Assembly (NCBI GenBank): GCA_933228675.1
Contig: OW121744.1
Span: 92,549,885-92,613,884, forward strand
Length of the DNA: 64,000 nucleotides
From: Stomorhina lunata
Taxonomy: Eukaryota > Arthropoda > Insecta > Diptera > Rhiniidae
Direction: 5' to 3'
In this document: positions 1 to 14,106 of the stretch, piece after piece
How positions within the stretch are numbered: the stretch's first letter is position 1
Layout of the letters: every line of letters starts with the position of its first letter
Made by a program: the position numbers and the translations under genes
Notes under the pieces: model-generated
The model's database searches: none
Told to the model about the DNA's origin: nothing
What the model saw: only the letters and a program-made list of their open reading frames with translations

Positions 1-3000
1 AGTATTAGTATTAGTATTAGTATTAGTATTAGTATTAGTATTAGTATTAGTATTAGTATTAGTATTAGTATTAGTATTAGTATTAGTATTAGTATTAGTA
101 TTAGTATTAGTATTAGTATTAGTATTAGTATTAGTATTAGTATTAGTATTAGTATTAGTATTAGTATTAGTATTAGTATTAGTATTAGTATTAGTATTAG
201 TATTAGTATTAGTATTAGTATTAGTATTAGTATTAGTATTAGTATTAGTATTAGTATTAGTATTAGTATTAGTATTAGTATTAGTATTAGTATTAGTATT
301 AGTATTAGTATTAGTATTAGTATTAGTATTAGTATTAGTATTAGTATTAGTATTAGTATTAGTATTAGTATTAGTATTAGTATTAGTATTAGTATTAGTA
401 TTAGTATTAGTATTAGTATTAGTATTAGTATTAGTATTAGTATTAGTATTAGTATTAGTATTAGTATTAGTATTAGTATTAGTATTAGTATTAGTATTAG
501 TATTAGTATTAGTATTAGTATTAGTATTAGTATTAGTATTAGTATTAGTATTAGTATTAGTATTAGTATTAGTATTAGTATTAGTATTAGTATTAGTATT
601 AGTATTAGTATTAGTATTAGTATTAGTATTAGTATTAGTATTAGTATTAGTATTAGTATTAGTATTAGTATTAGTATTAGTATTAGTATTAGTATTAGTA
701 TTAGTATTAGTATTAGTATTAGTATTAGTATTAGTATTAGTATTAGTATTAGTATTAGTATTAGTATTAGTATTAGTATTAGTATTAGTATTAGTATTAG
801 TATTAGTATTAGTATTAGTATTAGTATTAGTATTAGTATTAGTATTAGTATTAGTATTAGTATTAGTATTAGTATTAGTATTAGTATTAGTATTAGTATT
901 AGTATTAGTATTAGTATTAGTATTAGTATTAGTATTAGTATTAGTATTAGTATTAGTATTAGTATTAGTATTAGTATTAGTATTAGTATTAGTATTAGTA
1001 TTAGTATTAGTATTAGTATTAGTATTAGTATTAGTATTAGTATTAGTATTAGTATTAGTATTAGTATTAGTATTAGTATTAGTATTAGTATTAGTATTAG
1101 TATTAGTATTAGTATTAGTATTAGTATTAGTATTAGTATTCAGTATTAGTATTAGTATTAGTATTAGTATTAGTATTAGTATTAGTATTAGTATTAGTAT
1201 TAGTATTAGTATTAGTATTAGTATTAGTATTAGTATTAGTATTAGTATTAGTATTAGTATTAGTATTAGTATTAGTATTAGTATTAGTATTAGTATTAGT
1301 ATTAGTATTAGTATTAGTATTAGTATTAGTATTAGTATTAGTATTAGTATTAGTATTAGTATTAGTATTAGTATTAGTATTAGTATTAGTATTAGTATTA
1401 GTATTAGTATTAGTATTAGTATTAGTATTAGTATTAGTATTAGTATTAGTATTAGTATTAGTATTAGTATTAGTATTAGTATTAGTATTAGTATTAGTAT
1501 TAGTATTAGTATTAGTATTAGTATTAGTATTAGTATTAGTATTAGTATTAGTATTAGTATTAGTATTAGTATTAGTATTAGTATTAGTATTAGTATTAGT
1601 ATTAGTATTAGTATTAGTATTAGTATTAGTATTAGTATTAGTATTAGTATTAGTATTAGTATTAGTATTAGTATTAGTATTAGTATTAGTATTAGTATTA
1701 GTATTAGTATTAGTATTAGTATTAGTATTAGTATTAGTATTAGTATTAGTATTAGTATTAGTATTAGTATTAGTATTAGTATTAGTATTAGTATTAGTAT
1801 TAGTATTAGTATTAGTATTAGTATTAGTATTAGTATTAGTATTAGTATTAGTATTAGTATTAGTATTAGTATTAGTATTAGTATTAGTATTAGTATTAGT
1901 ATTAGTATTAGTATTAGTATTAGTATTAGTATTAGTATTAGTATTAGTATTAGTATTAGTATTAGTATTAGTATTAGTATTAGTATTAGTATTAGTATTA
2001 GTATTAGTATTAGTATTAGTATTAGTATTAGTATTAGTATTAGTATTAGTATTAGTATTAGTATTAGTATTAGTATTAGTATTAGTATTAGTATTAGTAT
2101 TAGTATTAGTATTAGTATTAGTATTAGTATTAGTATTAGTATTAGTATTAGTATTAGTATTAGTATTAGTATTAGTATTAGTATTAGTATTAGTATTAGT
2201 ATTAGTATTAGTATTAGTATTAGTATTAGTATTAGTATTAGTATTAGTATTAGTATTAGTATTAGTATTAGTATTAGTATTAGTATTAGTATTAGTATTA
2301 GTATTAGTATTAGTATTAGTATTAGTATTAGTATTAGTATTAGTATTAGTATTAGTATTAGTATTAGTATTAGTATTAGTATTAGTATTAGTATTAGTAT
2401 TAGTATTAGTATTAGTATTAGTATTAGTATTAGTATTAGTATTAGTATTAGTATTAGTATTAGTATTAGTATTAGTATTAGTATTAGTATTAGTATTAGT
2501 ATTAGTATTAGTATTAGTATTAGTATTAGTATTAGTATTAGTATTAGTATTAGTATTAGTATTAGTATTAGTATTAGTATTAGTATTAGTATTAGTATTA
2601 GTATTAGTATTAGTATTAGTATTAGTATTAGTATTAGTATTAGTATTAGTATTAGTATTAGTATTAGTATTAGTATTAGTATTAGTATTAGTATTAGTAT
2701 TAGTATTAGTATTAGTATTAGTATTAGTATTAGTATTAGTATTAGTATTAGTATTAGTATTAGTATTAGTATTAGTATTAGTATTAGTATTAGTATTAGT
2801 ATTAGTATTAGTATTAGTATTAGTATTAGTATTAGTATTAGTATTAGTATTAGTATTAGTATTAGTATTAGTATTAGTATTAGTATTAGTATTAGTATTA
2901 GTATTAGTATTAGTATTAGTATTAGTATTAGTATTAGTATTAGTATTAGTATTAGTATTAGTATTAGTATTAGTATTAGTATTAGTATTAGTATTAGTAT

Positions 3001-6000
3001 TAGTATTAGTATTAGTATTAGTATTAGTATTAGTATTAGTATTAGTATTAGTATTAGTATTAGTATTAGTATTAGTATTAGTATTAGTATTAGTATTAGT
3101 ATTAGTATTAGTATTAGTATTAGTATTAGTATTAGTATTAGTATTAGTATTAGTATTAGTATTAGTATTAGTATTAGTATTAGTATTAGTATTAGTATTA
3201 GTATTAGTATTAGTATTAGTATTAGTATTAGTATTAGTATTAGTATTAGTATTAGTATTAGTATTAGTATTAGTATTAGTATTAGTATTAGTATTAGTAT
3301 TAGTATTAGTATTAGTATTAGTATTAGTATTAGTATTAGTATTAGTATTAGTATTAGTATTAGTATTAGTATTAGTATTAGTATTAGTATTAGTATTAGT
3401 ATTAGTATTAGTATTAGTATTAGTATTAGTATTAGTATTAGTATTAGTATTAGTATTAGTATTAGTATTAGTATTAGTATTAGTATTAGTATTAGTATTA
3501 GTATTAGTATTAGTATTAGTATTAGTATTAGTATTAGTATTAGTATTAGTATTAGTATTAGTATTAGTATTAGTATTAGTATTAGTATTAGTATTAGTAT
3601 TAGTATTAGTATTAGTATTAGTATTAGTATTAGTATTAGTATTAGTATTAGTATTAGTATTAGTATTAGTATTAGTATTAGTATTAGTATTAGTATTAGT
3701 ATTAGTATTAGTATTAGTATTAGTATTAGTATTAGTATTAGTATTAGTATTAGTATTAGTATTAGTATTAGTATTAGTATTAGTATTAGTATTAGTATTA
3801 GTATTAGTATTAGTATTAGTATTAGTATTAGTATTAGTATTAGTATTAGTATTAGTATTAGTATTAGTATTAGTATTAGTATTAGTATTAGTATTAGTAT
3901 TAGTATTAGTATTAGTATTAGTATTAGTATTAGTATTAGTATTAGTATTAGTATTAGTATTAGTATTAGTATTAGTATTAGTATTAGTATTAGTATTAGT
4001 ATTAGTATTAGTATTAGTATTAGTATTAGTATTAGTATTAGTATTAGTATTAGTATTAGTATTAGTATTAGTATTAGTATTAGTATTAGTATTAGTATTA
4101 GTATTAGTATTAGTATTAGTATTAGTATTAGTATTAGTATTAGTATTAGTATTAGTATTAGTATTAGTATTAGTATTAGTATTAGTATTAGTATTAGTAT
4201 TAGTATTAGTATTAGTATTAGTATTAGTATTAGTATTAGTATTAGTATTAGTATTAGTATTAGTATTAGTATTAGTATTAGTATTAGTATTAGTATTAGT
4301 ATTAGTATTAGTATTAGTATTAGTATTAGTATTAGTATTAGTATTAGTATTAGTATTAGTATTAGTATTAGTATTAGTATTAGTATTAGTATTAGTATTA
4401 GTATTAGTATTAGTATTAGTATTAGTATTAGTATTAGTATTAGTATTAGTATTAGTATTAGTATTAGTATTAGTATTAGTATTAGTATTAGTATTAGTAT
4501 TAGTATTAGTATTAGTATTAGTATTAGTATTAGTATTAGTATTAGTATTAGTATTAGTATTAGTATTAGTATTAGTATTAGTATTAGTATTAGTATTAGT
4601 ATTAGTATTAGTATTAGTATTAGTATTAGTATTAGTATTAGTATTAGTATTAGTATTAGTATTAGTATTAGTATTAGTATTAGTATTAGTATTAGTATTA
4701 GTATTAGTATTAGTATTAGTATTAGTATTAGTATTAGTATTAGTATTAGTATTAGTATTAGTATTAGTATTAGTATTAGTATTAGTATTAGTATTAGTAT
4801 TAGTATTAGTATTAGTATTAGTATTAGTATTAGTATTAGTATTAGTATTAGTATTAGTATTAGTATTAGTATTAGTATTAGTATTAGTATTAGTATTAGT
4901 ATTAGTATTAGTATTAGTATTAGTATTAGTATTAGTATTAGTATTAGTATTAGTATTAGTATTAGTATTAGTATTAGTATTAGTATTAGTATTAGTATTA
5001 GTATTAGTATTAGTATTAGTATTAGTATTAGTATTAGTATTAGTATTAGTATTAGTATTAGTATTAGTATTAGTATTAGTATTAGTATTAGTATTAGTAT
5101 TAGTATTAGTATTAGTATTAGTATTAGTATTAGTATTAGTATTAGTATTAGTATTAGTATTAGTATTAGTATTAGTATTAGTATTAGTATTAGTATTAGT
5201 ATTAGTATTAGTATTAGTATTAGTATTAGTATTAGTATTAGTATTAGTATTAGTATTAGTATTAGTATTAGTATTAGTATTAGTATTAGTATTAGTATTA
5301 GTATTAGTATTAGTATTAGTATTAGTATTAGTATTAGTATTAGTATTAGTATTAGTATTAGTATTAGTATTAGTATTAGTATTAGTATTAGTATTAGTAT
5401 TAGTATTAGTATTAGTATTAGTATTAGTATTAGTATTAGTATTAGTATTAGTATTAGTATTAGTATTAGTATTAGTATTAGTATTAGTATTAGTATTAGT
5501 ATTAGTATTAGTATTAGTATTAGTATTAGTATTAGTATTAGTATTAGTATTAGTATTAGTATTAGTATTAGTATTAGTATTAGTATTAGTATTAGTATTA
5601 GTATTAGTATTAGTATTAGTATTAGTATTAGTATTAGTATTAGTATTAGTATTAGTATTAGTATTAGTATTAGTATTAGTATTAGTATTAGTATTAGTAT
5701 TAGTATTAGTATTAGTATTAGTATTAGTATTAGTATTAGTATTAGTATTAGTATTAGTATTAGTATTAGTATTAGTATTAGTATTAGTATTAGTATTAGT
5801 ATTAGTATTAGTATTAGTATTAGTATTAGTATTAGTATTAGTATTAGTATTAGTATTAGTATTAGTATTAGTATTAGTATTAGTATTAGTATTAGTATTA
5901 GTATTAGTATTAGTATTAGTATTAGTATTAGTATTAGTATTAGTATTAGTATTAGTATTAGTATTAGTATTAGTATTAGTATTAGTATTAGTATTAGTAT

Positions 6001-9000
6001 TAGTATTAGTATTAGTATTAGTATTAGTATTAGTATTAGTATTAGTATTAGTATTAGTATTAGTATTAGTATTAGTATTAGTATTAGTATTAGTATTAGT
6101 ATTAGTATTAGTATTAGTATTAGTATTAGTATTAGTATTAGTATTAGTATTAGTATTAGTATTAGTATTAGTATTAGTATTAGTATTAGTATTAGTATTA
6201 GTATTAGTATTAGTATTAGTATTAGTATTAGTATTAGTATTAGTATTAGTATTAGTATTAGTATTAGTATTAGTATTAGTATTAGTATTAGTATTAGTAT
6301 TAGTATTAGTATTAGTATTAGTATTAGTATTAGTATTAGTATTAGTATTAGTATTAGTATTAGTATTAGTATTAGTATTAGTATTAGTATTAGTATTAGT
6401 ATTAGTATTAGTATTAGTATTAGTATTAGTATTAGTATTAGTATTAGTATTAGTATTAGTATTAGTATTAGTATTAGTATTAGTATTAGTATTAGTATTA
6501 GTATTAGTATTAGTATTAGTATTAGTATTAGTATTAGTATTAGTATTAGTATTAGTATTAGTATTAGTATTAGTATTAGTATTAGTATTAGTATTAGTAT
6601 TAGTATTAGTATTAGTATTAGTATTAGTATTAGTATTAGTATTAGTATTAGTATTAGTATTAGTATTAGTATTAGTATTAGTATTAGTATTAGTATTAGT
6701 ATTAGTATTAGTATTAGTATTAGTATTAGTATTAGTATTAGTATTAGTATTAGTATTAGTATTAGTATTAGTATTAGTATTAGTATTAGTATTAGTATTA
6801 GTATTAGTATTAGTATTAGTATTAGTATTAGTATTAGTATTAGTATTAGTATTAGTATTAGTATTAGTATTAGTATTAGTATTAGTATTAGTATTAGTAT
6901 TAGTATTAGTATTAGTATTAGTATTAGTATTAGTATTAGTATTAGTATTAGTATTAGTATTAGTATTAGTATTAGTATTAGTATTAGTATTAGTATTAGT
7001 ATTAGTATTAGTATTAGTATTAGTATTAGTATTAGTATTAGTATTAGTATTAGTATTAGTATTAGTATTAGTATTAGTATTAGTATTAGTATTAGTATTA
7101 GTATTAGTATTAGTATTAGTATTAGTATTAGTATTAGTATTAGTATTAGTATTAGTATTAGTATTAGTATTAGTATTAGTATTAGTATTAGTATTAGTAT
7201 TAGTATTAGTATTAGTATTAGTATTAGTATTAGTATTAGTATTAGTATTAGTATTAGTATTAGTATTAGTATTAGTATTAGTATTAGTATTAGTATTAGT
7301 ATTAGTATTAGTATTAGTATTAGTATTAGTATTAGTATTAGTATTAGTATTAGTATTAGTATTAGTATTAGTATTAGTATTAGTATTAGTATTAGTATTA
7401 GTATTAGTATTAGTATTAGTATTAGTATTAGTATTAGTATTAGTATTAGTATTAGTATTAGTATTAGTATTAGTATTAGTATTAGTATTAGTATTAGTAT
7501 TAGTATTAGTATTAGTATTAGTATTAGTATTAGTATTAGTATTAGTATTAGTATTAGTATTAGTATTAGTATTAGTATTAGTATTAGTATTAGTATTAGT
7601 ATTAGTATTAGTATTAGTATTAGTATTAGTATTAGTATTAGTATTAGTATTAGTATTAGTATTAGTATTAGTATTAGTATTAGTATTAGTATTAGTATTA
7701 GTATTAGTATTAGTATTAGTATTAGTATTAGTATTAGTATTAGTATTAGTATTAGTATTAGTATTAGTATTAGTATTAGTATTAGTATTAGTATTAGTAT
7801 TAGTATTAGTATTAGTATTAGTATTAGTATTAGTATTAGTATTAGTATTAGTATTAGTATTAGTATTAGTATTAGTATTAGTATTAGTATTAGTATTAGT
7901 ATTAGTATTAGTATTAGTATTAGTATTAGTATTAGTATTAGTATTAGTATTAGTATTAGTATTAGTATTAGTATTAGTATTAGTATTAGTATTAGTATTA
8001 GTATTAGTATTAGTATTAGTATTAGTATTAGTATTAGTATTAGTATTAGTATTAGTATTAGTATTAGTATTAGTATTAGTATTAGTATTAGTATTAGTAT
8101 TAGTATTAGTATTAGTATTAGTATTAGTATTAGTATTAGTATTAGTATTAGTATTAGTATTAGTATTAGTATTAGTATTAGTATTAGTATTAGTATTAGT
8201 ATTAGTATTAGTATTAGTATTAGTATTAGTATTAGTATTAGTATTAGTATTAGTATTAGTATTAGTATTAGTATTAGTATTAGTATTAGTATTAGTATTA
8301 GTATTAGTATTAGTATTAGTATTAGTATTAGTATTAGTATTAGTATTAGTATTAGTATTAGTATTAGTATTAGTATTAGTATTAGTATTAGTATTAGTAT
8401 TAGTATTAGTATTAGTATTAGTATTAGTATTAGTATTAGTATTAGTATTAGTATTAGTATTAGTATTAGTATTAGTATTAGTATTAGTATTAGTATTAGT
8501 ATTAGTATTAGTATTAGTATTAGTATTAGTATTAGTATTAGTATTAGTATTAGTATTAGTATTAGTATTAGTATTAGTATTAGTATTAGTATTAGTATTA
8601 GTATTAGTATTAGTATTAGTATTAGTATTAGTATTAGTATTAGTATTAGTATTAGTATTAGTATTAGTATTAGTATTAGTATTAGTATTAGTATTAGTAT
8701 TAGTATTAGTATTAGTATTAGTATTAGTATTAGTATTAGTATTAGTATTAGTATTAGTATTAGTATTAGTATTAGTATTAGTATTAGTATTAGTATTAGT
8801 ATTAGTATTAGTATTAGTATTAGTATTAGTATTAGTATTAGTATTAGTATTAGTATTAGTATTAGTATTAGTATTAGTATTAGTATTAGTATTAGTATTA
8901 GTATTAGTATTAGTATTAGTATTAGTATTAGTATTAGTATTAGTATTAGTATTAGTATTAGTATTAGTATTAGTATTAGTATTAGTATTAGTATTAGTAT

Positions 9001-12000
9001 TAGTATTAGTATTAGTATTAGTATTAGTATTAGTATTAGTATTAGTATTAGTATTAGTATTAGTATTAGTATTAGTATTAGTATTAGTATTAGTATTAGT
9101 ATTAGTATTAGTATTAGTATTAGTATTAGTATTAGTATTAGTATTAGTATTAGTATTAGTATTAGTATTAGTATTAGTATTAGTATTAGTATTAGTATTA
9201 GTATTAGTATTAGTATTAGTATTAGTATTAGTATTAGTATTAGTATTAGTATTAGTATTAGTATTAGTATTAGTATTAGTATTAGTATTAGTATTAGTAT
9301 TAGTATTAGTATTAGTATTAGTATTAGTATTAGTATTAGTATTAGTATTAGTATTAGTATTAGTATTAGTATTAGTATTAGTATTAGTATTAGTATTAGT
9401 ATTAGTATTAGTATTAGTATTAGTATTAGTATTAGTATTAGTATTAGTATTAGTATTAGTATTAGTATTAGTATTAGTATTAGTATTAGTATTAGTATTA
9501 GTATTAGTATTAGTATTAGTATTAGTATTAGTATTAGTATTAGTATTAGTATTAGTATTAGTATTAGTATTAGTATTAGTATTAGTATTAGTATTAGTAT
9601 TAGTATTAGTATTAGTATTAGTATTAGTATTAGTATTAGTATTAGTATTAGTATTAGTATTAGTATTAGTATTAGTATTAGTATTAGTATTAGTATTAGT
9701 ATTAGTATTAGTATTAGTATTAGTATTAGTATTAGTATTAGTATTAGTATTAGTATTAGTATTAGTATTAGTATTAGTATTAGTATTAGTATTAGTATTA
9801 GTATTAGTATTAGTATTAGTATTAGTATTAGTATTAGTATTAGTATTAGTATTAGTATTAGTATTAGTATTAGTATTAGTATTAGTATTAGTATTAGTAT
9901 TAGTATTAGTATTAGTATTAGTATTAGTATTAGTATTAGTATTAGTATTAGTATTAGTATTAGTATTAGTATTAGTATTAGTATTAGTATTAGTATTAGT
10001 ATTAGTATTAGTATTAGTATTAGTATTAGTATTAGTATTAGTATTAGTATTAGTATTAGTATTAGTATTAGTATTAGTATTAGTATTAGTATTAGTATTA
10101 GTATTAGTATTAGTATTAGTATTAGTATTAGTATTAGTATTAGTATTAGTATTAGTATTAGTATTAGTATTAGTATTAGTATTAGTATTAGTATTAGTAT
10201 TAGTATTAGTATTAGTATTAGTATTAGTATTAGTATTAGTATTAGTATTAGTATTAGTATTAGTATTAGTATTAGTATTAGTATTAGTATTAGTATTAGT
10301 ATTAGTATTAGTATTAGTATTAGTATTAGTATTAGTATTAGTATTAGTATTAGTATTAGTATTAGTATTAGTATTAGTATTAGTATTAGTATTAGTATTA
10401 GTATTAGTATTAGTATTAGTATTAGTATTAGTATTAGTATTAGTATTAGTATTAGTATTAGTATTAGTATTAGTATTAGTATTAGTATTAGTATTAGTAT
10501 TAGTATTAGTATTAGTATTAGTATTAGTATTAGTATTAGTATTAGTATTAGTATTAGTATTAGTATTAGTATTAGTATTAGTATTAGTATTAGTATTAGT
10601 ATTAGTATTAGTATTAGTATTAGTATTAGTATTAGTATTAGTATTAGTATTAGTATTAGTATTAGTATTAGTATTAGTATTAGTATTAGTATTAGTATTA
10701 GTATTAGTATTAGTATTAGTATTAGTATTAGTATTAGTATTAGTATTAGTATTAGTATTAGTATTAGTATTAGTATTAGTATTAGTATTAGTATTAGTAT
10801 TAGTATTAGTATTAGTATTAGTATTAGTATTAGTATTAGTATTAGTATTAGTATTAGTATTAGTATTAGTATTAGTATTAGTATTAGTATTAGTATTAGT
10901 ATTAGTATTAGTATTAGTATTAGTATTAGTATTAGTATTAGTATTAGTATTAGTATTAGTATTAGTATTAGTATTAGTATTAGTATTAGTATTAGTATTA
11001 GTATTAGTATTAGTATTAGTATTAGTATTAGTATTAGTATTAGTATTAGTATTAGTATTAGTATTAGTATTAGTATTAGTATTAGTATTAGTATTAGTAT
11101 TAGTATTAGTATTAGTATTAGTATTAGTATTAGTATTAGTATTAGTATTAGTATTAGTATTAGTATTAGTATTAGTATTAGTATTAGTATTAGTATTAGT
11201 ATTAGTATTAGTATTAGTATTAGTATTAGTATTAGTATTAGTATTAGTATTAGTATTAGTATTAGTATTAGTATTAGTATTAGTATTAGTATTAGTATTA
11301 GTATTAGTATTAGTATTAGTATTAGTATTAGTATTAGTATTAGTATTAGTATTAGTATTAGTATTAGTATTAGTATTAGTATTAGTATTAGTATTAGTAT
11401 TAGTATTAGTATTAGTATTAGTATTAGTATTAGTATTAGTATTAGTATTAGTATTAGTATTAGTATTAGTATTAGTATTAGTATTAGTATTAGTATTAGT
11501 ATTAGTATTAGTATTAGTATTAGTATTAGTATTAGTATTAGTATTAGTATTAGTATTAGTATTAGTATTAGTATTAGTATTAGTATTAGTATTAGTATTA
11601 GTATTAGTATTAGTATTAGTATTAGTATTAGTATTAGTATTAGTATTAGTATTAGTATTAGTATTAGTATTAGTATTAGTATTAGTATTAGTATTAGTAT
11701 TAGTATTAGTATTAGTATTAGTATTAGTATTAGTATTAGTATTAGTATTAGTATTAGTATTAGTATTAGTATTAGTATTAGTATTAGTATTAGTATTAGT
11801 ATTAGTATTAGTATTAGTATTAGTATTAGTATTAGTATTAGTATTAGTATTAGTATTAGTATTAGTATTAGTATTAGTATTAGTATTAGTATTAGTATTA
11901 GTATTAGTATTAGTATTAGTATTAGTATTAGTATTAGTATTAGTATTAGTATTAGTATTAGTATTAGTATTAGTATTAGTATTAGTATTAGTATTAGTAT

Positions 12001-12794
12001 TAGTATTAGTATTAGTATTAGTATTAGTATTAGTATTAGTATTAGTATTAGTATTAGTATTAGTATTAGTATTAGTATTAGTATTAGTATTAGTATTAGT
12101 ATTAGTATTAGTATTAGTATTAGTATTAGTATTAGTATTAGTATTAGTATTAGTATTAGTATTAGTATTAGTATTAGTATTAGTATTAGTATTAGTATTA
12201 GTATTAGTATTAGTATTAGTATTAGTATTAGTATTAGTATTAGTATTAGTATTAGTATTAGTATTAGTATTAGTATTAGTATTAGTATTAGTATTAGTAT
12301 TAGTATTAGTATTAGTATTAGTATTAGTATTAGTATTAGTATTAGTATTAGTATTAGTATTAGTATTAGTATTAGTATTAGTATTAGTATTAGTATTAGT
12401 ATTAGTATTAGTATTAGTATTAGTATTAGTATTAGTATTAGTATTAGTATTAGTATTAGTATTAGTATTAGTATTAGTATTAGTATTAGTATTAGTATTA
12501 GTATTAGTATTAGTATTAGTATTAGTATTAGTATTAGTATTAGTATTAGTATTAGTATTAGTATTAGTATTAGTATTAGTATTAGTATTAGTATTAGTAT
12601 TAGTATTAGTATTAGTATTAGTATTAGTATTAGTATTAGTATTAGTATTAGTATTAGTATTAGTATTAGTATTAGTATTAGTATTAGTATTAGTATTAGT
12701 ATTAGTATTAGTATTAGTATTAGTATTAGTATTAGTATTAGTATTAGTATTAGTATTAGTATTAGTATTAGTATTAGTATTAGTATTAGTATTA
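1..12794. repeat. (AGTATT)n hexanucleotide array, 12.8 kb
   Basis: About 2,130 head-to-tail copies of AGTATT. The only departure I see is one inserted C at 1141, which shifts the register by one base; I noticed no substitutions. The array starts at base 1, so its true length is unknown. The top strand has G but no C. Two of three frames on each strand lack stops, but there is no ATG, so it is not coding. Such homogeneity means very recent expansion or strong homogenisation, or partly an assembly or polishing effect. It ends at 12794 and passes straight into a degenerate 12-bp repeat remnant. Confidence 0.98.
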
Positions 12795-12838
12795 TGTCTT
12801 AGTCCATATCTTTGTCTATATTTTAGTCTATATCTTAG
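12795..12838. repeat. Degenerate remnant of the 12-bp minisatellite
   Basis: Three to four decayed copies of the unit TGTCTTAGTCTA, with pieces such as TGTCTTAGTCCATAT and TTTTAGTCTATATCTTAG. They abut the hexamer array directly. This is the reverse complement of the unit amplified at 15365-16713, so the same simple repeat occurs here in the opposite orientation. Confidence 0.7.
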
Positions 12839-13677
12839 TTTTTGACTTTAAAATTTGTGACCGGTAGTCCAAAAATTGTTTGCTTAGCATGCGTGTAATA
12901 ACCATTTACTCACACCAAAGCACCATATATCTTAATCCTAAAAATATGCAGTGAAAAACACAAAAGCCATTGAATGAAACTATAACAGAACTTTTGCCGC
13001 CAACAACCGCCTTCGCTAAAATCTTACACACAACCTCAAAAGGAGCAATAGAAAACTATAACAACTAACTAATACACACACTTACACGAACAAAGTTAGC
13101 TGATAAACAACAGAAAACTACAAGAACAATTGCAATTCAAAGATCTCCATGTCCTTCGTTTGTGTATATTTCTATGTATTTATTAGAAAAATGTGCTTGT
13201 TTTTTCTATAAAAATTATGACGTATGCGTGGGTTGTATCATAATTTTTAAAATGACTACTGAAGCAAAGTTGTTGTTAGTTTTATCCATTTGACTTATTT
13301 TACTACTAGTTTTTCCACACTCTTTGTACAACTCCAGGCAGCAGAACTATGGCAACAACAGCCAACCATGTATCAAAAGACTTATTGCCAGCCAGGATCT
13401 TAAGAGTTGTCTCGCTTTAAACTTACAACTGTATAATGATAAAAACCCTCTGAAGAAACAACAGAAGTAAAAATAACAAATAAGTTAAAAAAACATTTAG
13501 ATAACTTCAACGAAACGAAAATTCAACGAAATAATGGAGAAAGAGGAAGTTTGCAAGTAGCCACGAGTTAAAGATATTAACGAGATGAATGTGACCACAT
13601 ATGCAAGTAGATGGTCCAAATATGCCATCTATTTATAAGTCACAGTTCTGTTTTATTTTAGGAAAAGTAGAATGTTG
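12839..13677. other. Unique AT-rich intergenic sequence
   Basis: No recognisable gene or RNA. The only structure noted is a perfect 11-bp inverted repeat, AAAAATTATGA (13210-13220) and TCATAATTTTT (13238-13248), around a 17-nt loop. It could be a small hairpin or a miniature element remnant. Confidence 0.5.
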
Positions 13678-14106
13678 TTTTTGAGATAAAGCTTTATAAA
13701 AAATGAAGGAGGTTGCGCAATAAATATTCTCGTAACTCAAAAACTGTCTATTTTGTTGAACTAAGTAAAAAACCGAAACTTAGCAACAAAATTATCTTTC
13801 AGAATCACTAATAAGTTTTCAAATTCTAGTATTAGTTTTGGAAATAAATTTGTTTGTTCGAAAAAAAAAATATATTTTTTTAAATCACAACAATTTCCAT
13901 TTTTAAAAATATTTTTTTTTGCAAACAAAAAAATCTATTCCAAGAACGACTGCTCGGATTAAAAACAGAATAAGTGTTTCTTAAAGATAATTTTGTTGCA
14001 GAATTTCAGTTTTTTACTTAGTTCAAGAAAATGAACAGTTTTTGAGTTATGCGAATATTTATTGCCCAACCTAGTTCATTTTTTAAATAACGCTATATCT
14101 CGAATA
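13678..14106. mobile_element. Foldback / long inverted-repeat element (non-autonomous)
   Basis: Two arms of roughly 200 bp face each other with a loop of only about 15 nt near 13886-13900. The left arm contains GCAATAAATATTCTCGTAAC, then AACTAAGTAAAAAACCGAAA and CAACAAAATTATCTTTCAGA. The right arm carries the same blocks in reverse complement (for example TTATGCGAATATTTATTGC and TCTTTAAGATAATTTTGTTG on the top strand, with small differences). The arms are imperfect, about 80% by eye. No ORF and no clear target duplication were found. It is either a foldback-type transposon or two inverted copies of one repeat. A transcript would fold into a long hairpin. Confidence 0.75.
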
